DNA of 64,000 bases from Streptomyces luteogriseus (GTDB lineage Bacteria > Actinomycetota > Actinomycetes > Streptomycetales > Streptomycetaceae). This document shows, piece after piece, positions 58,706 through 64,000 of the stretch (the stretch's first letter is position 1; each line of letters starts with the position of its first letter). The translations under genes were made by a program, and so were the position numbers. A model generated the notes under the pieces. It saw only the letters and a program-made list of their open reading frames with translations, did no database searches and had not been told where the DNA came from. The stretch lies in NCBI RefSeq assembly GCF_014205055.1, contig NZ_JACHMS010000001.1, forward strand, positions 4,402,001-4,466,000, given 5' to 3'.

Positions 58706-59989
58706 GTGAGGGGAACAGAGGGTCACGGAGGGCGTCGGTGGGGCGGGGGCCCGACCGCGTTGGCTGTCGCCGCGGTGGTGCTTCCGCTCGTCGCGGGGTG
58801 TGGCGGGGGCCATGACGGCTCCGACGCCAAGGGCGCCAAGGCGACTGCCGGACAGCAGGGTGGGACCAAGGACGCGGGCCAGGGGAGCGGGGCCTTTCCG
58901 GGCAGCGGTGTGATCGTCACCGCCTCGTGCTCGGTGCCCGCGAGTAATCCGGCCAGCGTGACGGTGACGGGCTGGGATCCGACGACGTGGAAACGGACCG
59001 TCTCCCGGACCTTCACCGTCCCGGCCGAGGCCGTGGTCGCAGAGGCCGACGATGTCGCCTCCCCGCTCGTGGAGCTGTGCGCCGACAACTTCCCCGGTGT
59101 CGGCACGTCCGAGGACGGGCCGCGCACTGTCGCCGTCACCCGGCTGCGGCAACTCTTCGACAAGGACTTCTCCCGGATGGCCGTCGTCCTCTTCGATCGA
59201 GAGACCGAGGCGACGGGGGTGGGCTACGTCGATGCCAGCGGCAAGCTGACCAAGCTGTCCGGTGAACAGGGCGAGGGCTTCGGCGACACGCCCAAAGAGG
59301 AGAACGCCGTCTTCGCCCAGGACGGCAGTGCTGTCTGGTTCACCGAGACCGACTCCTCGGATCATGTGCGGATCGCCAGCCGCTCTGTCACGGGAGATCA
59401 CGCGGTGACCGAACAGGCGGGCGGTGATGGCAGTTACATGGACGGTGCCGGCCTTGCGCTCGCGGGCGACCCGGCGCGCGGGGTCTTCGGCAAGGAAGTC
59501 CGGATCAGTCCCAACGGGCGTAGGGCGACGGCCTTCATCACCTGGCAGGGCTACAACGTCGTCGACGTGCCACAGCGCGGTGCGCTGCTCAAGGCCGGCC
59601 GTGTGAAGGCAGATCGCATGCCCTTCGACGCCGACTGCCACCCCAACGGCTGGGTCGACGACAAGACCGTGCTGTGCGGCCCCCGGCTCGGCAAGGCCGA
59701 GGATCCGAAGCGGAAGAACTCCTTCTGGACGCTGGACGCTTCTCGGCTCGACGGCACGGCGGATGCCCCGAAGGGCACCCTGGGTGATCCGATCATCCCG
59801 GCGACGGATCGGAAGAACACGGTGCGGGCCATTTCGCCGGACGGCAAGCAGATGATCTTCGCCTCGCTCCAGGGCACGCGGCTCGAGTACTTCGTCTCCG
59901 CCATCACTCCCGGCGCAACCCCGAAGAAGATCACAGCAGGGGGCGCGGACAGGGCGCTGAGCGTGGGTGACGTCCTGGAGTGGCGGTAA
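58706..59989 (+). CDS. Lipoprotein with a beta-propeller-like domain
   Basis: A 427-residue surface lipoprotein (GTG at 58706). The signal WGGGPTALAVAAVVLPLVAG ends in a lipobox Cys, followed by a Gly/Asp/Lys linker (to about residue 70). The rest has repeated strand patterns such as MAVVLFDRETEATGVGYVDASGKLTKLSG, NAVFAQDGSAVWFTETDSSDHVRIASRS, VRISPNGRRATAFITWQGYNVVDVP and VRAISPDGKQMIFASLQGTRLEYFVSAI, as in TolB-like propellers. Function unknown. First core gene to the right of the tandem elements. Confidence 0.8.
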   Translation: MRGTEGHGGRRWGGGPTALAVAAVVLPLVAGCGGGHDGSDAKGAKATAGQQGGTKDAGQGSGAFPGSGVIVTASCSVPASNPASVTVTGWDPTTWKRTVSRTFTVPAEAVVAEADDVASPLVELCADNFPGVGTSEDGPRTVAVTRLRQLFDKDFSRMAVVLFDRETEATGVGYVDASGKLTKLSGEQGEGFGDTPKEENAVFAQDGSAVWFTETDSSDHVRIASRSVTGDHAVTEQAGGDGSYMDGAGLALAGDPARGVFGKEVRISPNGRRATAFITWQGYNVVDVPQRGALLKAGRVKADRMPFDADCHPNGWVDDKTVLCGPRLGKAEDPKRKNSFWTLDASRLDGTADAPKGTLGDPIIPATDRKNTVRAISPDGKQMIFASLQGTRLEYFVSAITPGATPKKITAGGADRALSVGDVLEWR

Positions 59990-60063
59990 GGAAGCCGCGA
60001 CGCTTACGACGTTCGCCGGATTTGGCCGCTCGACGGTTTGCGGTGACCGCAGCGGCGCCGGCT

Positions 60064-60126
60064 GCCATGGCGGCGACGGTGGCCATGGCAGTGATGGTCG
60101 CCATGGCAGCGACGGTTGCCGTGGCG
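60064..60126 (+). repeat. 18-bp tandem repeat upstream of the LapA-like gene
   Basis: Three near-copies of an 18-bp unit (GCCATGGCGGCGACGGTG, GCCATGGCAGTGATGGTC, GCCATGGCAGCGACGGTT) and a partial fourth. It is in frame with the downstream gene if a GTG at 59980 were used, giving a hydrophobic Ala/Val/Met stretch, so it could be either coding or not. Confidence 0.7.
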
Positions 60127-60183
60127 GGACGCGTGGGGGCAGGGGACGCTGGAGTCAGGGGCAACGTGATGGAGAGGTGCTCC

Positions 60184-60450
60184 ATGGCTCAGCCCAGCCC
60201 GGACCACAAGGCGCGCCAGCCGTTCTTCGCCCGGCCCGGCGTCCGCCGTTTCGCACCGTTCGTTCTGATCACCGCGGTCGCTCTGGTCTTCATCTTCGAG
60301 AACCGCTCGGATGTCGAGATCCGCCTTCTCGTGCCGATCGTGACCATGCCGCTGTGGGGAGCGCTCCTGATCGCCTGGGCGCTCGGCCTGCTCGCCTGCG
60401 TCTTCACCGTGCGCCGACGGGCGAAGCGGCACTCCCGTCAGCCCAAGTAG
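60184..60450 (+). CDS. LapA-like (DUF1049) small membrane protein
   Basis: An 88-residue protein with two helices (FAPFVLITAVALVFIFENR and MPLWGALLIAWALGLLACVF) joined by SDVEIRLLVPIVT and ending in a basic tail (RRRAKRHSRQPK). The ENR-x-x-V-E-I-R-L-L-V-P-x-V-T-M-P-L-W pattern is diagnostic of the LapA domain family. In actinomycetes the role is unknown. ATG at 60184 has GGAGAGG about 8 nt upstream; an in-frame GTG at 59980 would add 68 residues made mainly of a tandem repeat. Confidence 0.83.
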   Translation: MAQPSPDHKARQPFFARPGVRRFAPFVLITAVALVFIFENRSDVEIRLLVPIVTMPLWGALLIAWALGLLACVFTVRRRAKRHSRQPK

Positions 60451-60466
60451 CGACAGGGGCCCTGGT

Positions 60467-60943
60467 TCAGTCGGGGCGGCAGTGCTCCTCCAGGTAGGTC
60501 GCCGCCAGCGTGCTCGCGCGGGTGAACCAGTCGTGCAGGACCGCGACCTCCTCCGGGGAGTAGTCCGCGAAGAGGTGGGTGAGGCGGGCGTAGTACGGCT
60601 CGTAGACCTCCCGGACGCGGGCCACCGCCTCGGGCTGGGCCGCCACCCGGATGCGGCGGCGGTCCGCGGGGTCGGGGCGGCGGGTGATGTAGCCGGCGCG
60701 CTCCAGGCGGTTGAGGATGCCGGTGACCGCGCCGGTGGTGACATGGACGCGGGCCGCCAGATCGCCGGCCGTGGGGAGGTTCTCACCGGCCTCGATGACG
60801 TAGGCGAAGCAGGTGAGGTCCGTCACACTCAGACCCACCTGTTGGGCGATCTCGTGCTGTCCGACCAGGTGCGTCGCGATGAGCTGGTCCATCGCCGACA
60901 GTGCCTGCTCCGGTGTGGCGGCCGGACGAGGCTTCGCTTGCAT
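60467..60943 (-). CDS. MarR-family transcriptional regulator
   Basis: A 158-residue winged-helix regulator. The DNA-binding part is QQVGLSVTDLTCFAYVIEAGENLPTAGDLAARVHVTTGAVTGILNRLERAGYITRRPDPADRRRIRVAA (about residues 35-103), with the Asp-x-Arg-x-x-Arg wing. N- and C-terminal helices form the dimer interface. It is divergent from the HGxxPAAW-like gene; the 97-bp gap between them should hold the operator, where CTTAG occurs twice in the same orientation around 60,955 and 60,985. Ligand unknown. Confidence 0.92.
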   Translation of the reverse strand: MQAKPRPAATPEQALSAMDQLIATHLVGQHEIAQQVGLSVTDLTCFAYVIEAGENLPTAGDLAARVHVTTGAVTGILNRLERAGYITRRPDPADRRRIRVAAQPEAVARVREVYEPYYARLTHLFADYSPEEVAVLHDWFTRASTLAATYLEEHCRPD

Positions 60944-61040
60944 TCCCAGATCCCTTAGTTCGTGAGATGTTTGGGCGATAAAAGTCTTAGCAGGTGAGGG
61001 GTTCGGCGGGTCGGAGTCCTCGGGCGCGAGGGAGTGACAC

Positions 61041-61430
61041 GTGAGTGCACATCAGTATGACCACGGGCACACGGTCGCGGGCTGGGTCGGATGCGGCATC
61101 GCCACCGTCGGGGCCGGGGTGGCGGGGCTGGGGGTCTGCACCGTCTCCGGTGTGCTGATCGCGGGCGGGGCGGCGATCGGGGTCGTGAGTCTGCTCGTCA
61201 CCTGGGCCCTGCATCTCTCCGGATGGGGGAAGGGGCCGGGCGTGCGGCCCCGGGCGGAGTGGGGGTGGCGGGTCCGGGACTCGGCGGCGCCGGGCGGGCA
61301 CCAGGAGTGCCTGGGGTGCCGGCTGGCCGGGCGGGGTCGCGGCGCGTCCGCGGTGGTGCCGGTCATGCCGGCTCAGCGCGAGAGCGAGCCGGAGACCGTC
61401 GCCGCTGCCGGTGGCGATTCCGTGCGCTGA
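61041..61430 (+). CDS. Small membrane protein (HGxxPAAW-like) ending in a DNA repeat
   Basis: A 129-residue protein opening MSAHQYDHGHTVAGWVGCGI, which resembles the actinomycete HGxxPAAW membrane proteins (here HGHTVAGW). Two helices follow (IATVGAGVAGLGVCTVSGVLIAG and AIGVVSLLVTWALHLSGW). After about residue 75 the sequence becomes Arg/Gly-rich and has no family likeness. The last 13 codons and the stop lie in the first unit of a 37-bp tandem repeat, so the C-terminus has probably been lost or replaced by repeat expansion. GTG-like alternatives do not exist; ATG at 61041 is weakly spaced from GAGG. Confidence 0.7.
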   Translation: MSAHQYDHGHTVAGWVGCGIATVGAGVAGLGVCTVSGVLIAGGAAIGVVSLLVTWALHLSGWGKGPGVRPRAEWGWRVRDSAAPGGHQECLGCRLAGRGRGASAVVPVMPAQRESEPETVAAAGGDSVR

Positions 61431-61539
61431 GACCGTCGCCGCTGCCGGTGGCGATTCCGTGCGCTGAGACCGTCGCCGCTGCCGGTGGCGATTCCGTGCG
61501 CTGAGACCGTCGCCGCTGCCGGTGGTGACTCCGCGAGCT
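61392..61539 (+). repeat. Four tandem 37-bp repeats
   Basis: Units at 61392-61428, 61429-61465 and 61466-61502 are identical (GAGACCGTCGCCGCTGCCGG, then TGGCGATTCCGTGCGCT); the fourth (61503-61539) has a few changes. Because 37 is not a multiple of three, each added unit shifts the frame. The stop codon of the small membrane protein lies at the junction of units 1 and 2. Confidence 0.95.
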
Positions 61540-61549
61540 GAGGCTTCTC

Positions 61550-61690
61550 CTCGCCCGTCGCCCCCCAAAGGTCTCCTCGCCGGTCGCCCCCCACCGGCCT
61601 TGCCACCGGTCGCCCCCCCACCGGCCTTCCCGCCGGTCGCCCCCCACCGGTCGCCCCCCACCGGCCGCCCCCACCGGCCGCCCTCCCCCG
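61550..61690 (+). repeat. C-rich degenerate repeat
   Basis: About eight imperfect copies of CCGGTCGCCCCCCACCGG and shorter forms. It fills the rest of the gap to the DUF2797 gene. On the minus strand it is a G-run array able in principle to form quadruplex structures. Confidence 0.75.
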
Positions 61691-61721
61691 TTGTCAGTGG
61701 TGCCCCCTACGCTCGGCAGAG

Positions 61722-62594
61722 ATGGCACAGGCGTGGAAGTGCTCGGGGCTGCGGTGGTCGGCGGATGGTCCCGTGCTGGTGTGGGACGGCGGGCGGCGCA
61801 GCGCGCTGACCTGGGGGAAACGCGTGACCTTCGGAGTCTCGGGAGGGGGTGCGCGCATCTGCGTGGGGGCTCGGGGGCACGCCTGCCCCGTGGGGGCCGC
61901 CGTGCCGGGGCGGAGTACGGGGGCGCGGTGCGAGGAGTGCGCGCGGCTGGACCGGGCGCACTCCGTGGCCGCGGACACCATCGCCGACGACCCCCGGCCG
62001 TACCACGTCTATCTCGCGTGGTTCGGACCCGGCATGGTCAAGGTCGGGATCACGGCCGAGGAGCGGGGCTCCGCCCGGCTGCTCGAGCAGGGCGCCGTCT
62101 GCTTCAGCTGGCTCGGCGTGGGTCCGCTCATGGCCGCGCGGCGTACGGAGGAGCTGCTCAGGGCGGCCCTGCGGGTACCCGACCGGATTCCGTACGCCGA
62201 GAAGCGGGCGGTGCGGGCCGCGCTGCCGGAGACCGCCGCCGACCGGGCCCGTGAGGTCGCCGAGCTGTATGAACGGGCGGTCGCTCTTCCCGCGTGGCCG
62301 GAGTCGCTCGTGCGGGAGCCGCTGCGGGTCGTCGATCACGTGGGGGTGTTCGGGCTGGCGGACGTGCCCGTCGCCATCGGCGGCGTGAGCGAGCTCGTCG
62401 CCGGGGGTGCGGTCGGCGGGGAGCTGGTCGCGGCCGCCGGGCCCGATCTGCACCTGGCCACCGGCGGCGGGGTCGTCGTGCTCGACACGCGGCTGATGAC
62501 CGGATGGGCGCTGGTTCCCGCCACGGGAGACGAACTGACCGTGCCCGTAAGGCAGTTCAAGGAGGCGGCCGGCGTGCAGGACGGCCTGTTCTGA
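61722..62594 (+). CDS. DUF2797 domain protein
   Basis: A 290-residue cytoplasmic protein of unknown function. It has Cys pairs in its first third (ARICVGARGHACPVG, ARCEECARLD) that could bind zinc, then a GIY-YIG-like core YHVYLAWFGPGMVKVGITAEERGSARLLEQGAVCFSWL (about residues 90-130) characteristic of DUF2797, then helices and a final beta-rich part (LHLATGGGVVVLDTRLMTGWALVP). The ATG at 61722 lies 30 nt after the C-rich repeat. Confidence 0.85.
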   Translation: MAQAWKCSGLRWSADGPVLVWDGGRRSALTWGKRVTFGVSGGGARICVGARGHACPVGAAVPGRSTGARCEECARLDRAHSVAADTIADDPRPYHVYLAWFGPGMVKVGITAEERGSARLLEQGAVCFSWLGVGPLMAARRTEELLRAALRVPDRIPYAEKRAVRAALPETAADRAREVAELYERAVALPAWPESLVREPLRVVDHVGVFGLADVPVAIGGVSELVAGGAVGGELVAAAGPDLHLATGGGVVVLDTRLMTGWALVPATGDELTVPVRQFKEAAGVQDGLF

Positions 62595-62661
62595 CCCGCG
62601 CGGCTTGCCACGAGTTCCTGCGCGGTCGTGCCACGCGTTCCAGCGCGGCCTTCCCAGGAGC

Positions 62662-62693
62662 TCCCTGAGAAGCACCTGTGTGTTTCTCAGGGA
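62662..62693. promoter_or_regulatory. Inverted repeat and TCTCAG direct repeats upstream of the response regulator
   Basis: TCCCTGAGAA (62662-62671), 12-nt spacer, TTCTCAGGGA (62684-62693): perfect 10-bp arms. TCTCAG appears again at 62719-62724. The elements are 20 to 80 bp before the ATG at 62746 and may be sites for the regulator itself (autoregulation is common for OmpR-type proteins). Confidence 0.6.
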
Positions 62694-62745
62694 AATCACA
62701 GGTTGCCGAAAGGGCGCTCTCAGAGGTCCTCGACATCGTGTTCAC

Positions 62746-63486
62746 ATGACCACGACCTCGCCCCAGGGGCGCACCGAACTGCTCAGGCCGGACGGGAGCC
62801 CAGTGCGCGTGCTGGTGGTGGACGACGAGCTGTCGATCACCGAGCTGCTGTCCATGGCCCTGCGGTACGAGGGATGGCAGATCCGGAGCGCCGGTGACGG
62901 CACGGGCGCGATCCAGGCCGCCCGCGACTTCCGGCCCGACGCCGTCGTCCTCGACATGATGCTGCCGGACATGGACGGGCTGGCCGTGCTCGGGCGGCTG
63001 CGCCGGGAACTGCCGGATGTGCCGGTGCTGTTCCTCACCGCCAAGGACGCCGTCGAGGACCGGATCGCCGGGCTGACGGCGGGCGGCGACGACTACGTCA
63101 CCAAGCCGTTCAGCCTGGAGGAGGTCGTCGCCCGGCTGCGCGGGCTGATACGCCGCTCCGGTGCCGCCGACCGGCGCTCGGACTCCACGCTGGTCGTCGG
63201 CGACCTCACCCTCGACGAGGACAGCCACGAGGTGACCCGGGCCGGGAACAACATCCACCTGACCGCGACCGAGTTCGAGCTGCTGCGGTTCCTCATGCGC
63301 AACCCCCGCCGCGTGCTCAGCAAGGCCCAGATCCTCGACCGCGTGTGGTCGTACGACTTCGGCGGCCAGGCCAACGTCGTCGAGCTGTACATCTCCTATC
63401 TGCGGCGGAAGATCGACGCCGGGCGCGAACCGATGATCCACACACGCCGCGGCGCCGGGTACCTGATCAAGCCCGCGGCGTCATGA
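62746..63486 (+). CDS. OmpR-family response regulator
   Basis: A 246-residue DNA-binding response regulator. The receiver domain (about 20-135) has the acidic pair VLVVDDELSI, phospho-acceptor Asp70 (AVVLDMMLPDMDG), LFLTAKDAVED and the Lys in DDYVTKPFSLEE. The winged-helix domain (about 150-246) has LTATEFELLRFLMRNPRRVLSKAQILDRVW and VVELYISYLRRKIDAG, ending HTRRGAGYLI. ATG at 62746. Its stop overlaps the ATG of the kinase gene, so the pair is co-translated. Confidence 0.96.
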   Translation: MTTTSPQGRTELLRPDGSPVRVLVVDDELSITELLSMALRYEGWQIRSAGDGTGAIQAARDFRPDAVVLDMMLPDMDGLAVLGRLRRELPDVPVLFLTAKDAVEDRIAGLTAGGDDYVTKPFSLEEVVARLRGLIRRSGAADRRSDSTLVVGDLTLDEDSHEVTRAGNNIHLTATEFELLRFLMRNPRRVLSKAQILDRVWSYDFGGQANVVELYISYLRRKIDAGREPMIHTRRGAGYLIKPAAS

Positions 63487-64000
63487 GCGGACGGCGGCGG
63501 CAGCGGACGCAGCAGCAGGCGGGCGGGCGGCGAAGAGGCAAGCCGCGCACGCTGCGGACGCGGCTCGTCGTCGCGTCCGTGGTGCTGATCGCCGTGGTGT
63601 GTGCGGTGATCGGGACGGTGACGACGCTGGCGCTCAGGTCCCACCTGTACGAGCAGCTGGACGGCCAGGTCGACGCGGCCGCGTCCAGGGCCGCGCAGAG
63701 CCCGCCCCTGGTGCCCGGCGAGGGCGGGGCCGACGGGCTCGCGAAGAACAAGGTGGAAAGCCTCACCGACTTCGTCACGAGGGGGCCGCAGCCGGGCGGT
63801 ACGGTCGCCGCCAAGATCGAGGGCGGCCGGATCACGCAGTCCGTGTACGGCGTCTCCGAGGGCAATTACCAGATGACCTCACGGTCGTTGAACGCCGAGC
63901 AGAGAGCCGCCCTCGCTTCCGTGCCACAGACCGAGGGCCCGCCGCGAACCGTCGACATCCCCGGCCTCGGCGAGTACCGGGTCGAGTACAAGAGCGGTGA
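63483..64000 (+). CDS. Sensor histidine kinase, N-terminal part (runs past window end)
   Basis: Membrane sensor partner of the preceding regulator. From the ATG at 63483 (ATGA overlap) about 172 codons are visible: a basic cytoplasmic head rich in Arg, Gln and Gly, a first helix (LVVASVVLIAVVCAVIGTVTTLAL, about residues 28-51) and the start of an extracellular sensor loop (RSHLYEQLDGQVDAAASRAA, GGTVAAKIEGGRITQSVYGV). The second helix, HAMP, dimerisation and ATPase domains lie beyond 64,000. Confidence 0.93.
   Translation, partial: MSGRRRQRTQQQAGGRRRGKPRTLRTRLVVASVVLIAVVCAVIGTVTTLALRSHLYEQLDGQVDAAASRAAQSPPLVPGEGGADGLAKNKVESLTDFVTRGPQPGGTVAAKIEGGRITQSVYGVSEGNYQMTSRSLNAEQRAALASVPQTEGPPRTVDIPGLGEYRVEYKSG

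Noticed and set aside
61392..61690. CRISPR array
   Set aside because: The 37-bp units are directly adjacent without spacers, the C-rich part is low-complexity, and no cas genes occur in the window.

Overview
The window comes from the core of a high-G+C actinomycete chromosome, almost certainly a Streptomyces. The gene order (serS, pheA, a copper operon with a Tat-exported DyP peroxidase, htrA-like protease, fadD, subtilisin inhibitor, OmpR pair), GTG/TTG starts and parS and DnaA-box sequences of the Streptomyces type all agree. The clustered DnaA boxes and two parS sites imply a position fairly close to oriC.

Left part (1-23,050). serS and pheA flank a gene-free stretch rich in DnaA boxes. 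A leftward run of six genes (8,375 to 2,183) handles extracytoplasmic copper: membrane protein, YcnI, Sco, PCu(A)C chaperone, CopC-CopD fusion, DyP peroxidase. Then come an anti-sigma-type ATPase, a perfect parS site, an unusual fused alpha-beta glycyl-tRNA synthetase, a stand-alone MdcB/CitG-like gene, aminopeptidase P, a GAF-PP2C phosphatase, a degenerate Prim-Pol protein, a SEC-C protein, a second anti-sigma-type ATPase, a glycerophosphodiesterase and a DegP/HtrA protease.

Middle part (23,113-49,024). tRNA-Ser(TGA) carries a decayed 1.4-kb integrated element with a duplicated tRNA 3' end, an integrase remnant and one secreted cargo protein. Further on are a large TTG-started nSTAND ATPase with 14 WD40 repeats, a GNAT/DinB/Prim-Pol cluster, a ChsH2-ChsH1-Ltp2-like cassette (sterol or acyl side-chain shortening), a SigE-family sigma factor, a fatty acyl-CoA ligase behind a perfect palindrome, an MFS/TetR divergent pair, a 1,627-residue degenerate histidine kinase with two receiver-like domains, and a subtilisin inhibitor. 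Two copies of an unexplained covarying hairpin with an identical 14-nt loop sit between convergent genes at 18.3 and 32.6 kb.

Right accessory block (49,497-58,510). tRNA-Arg(ACG) is followed by two tandem integrated elements, shown by three identical 43-nt copies of the tRNA 3' end. Element A (6.8 kb) has an integrase whose N-terminus is interrupted by a CoiA-like gene fragment, a PASTA-like membrane protein, an unknown 595-residue zinc-ribbon protein, a broken dnaA fragment and a tight AT-richer operon of three membrane-anchored proteins sharing a CxxxxCG motif. Element B (2.1 kb) has a broken integrase and a secreted RTX-repeat protein. Each element has its own set of repeated octamers at both ends, likely integrase arm sites.

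Right end (58,700-64,000). Core genes resume: lipoprotein, LapA-like protein, MarR regulator, small membrane protein ending in a 37-bp tandem repeat, DUF2797 protein and an OmpR-type two-component pair cut by the window end.
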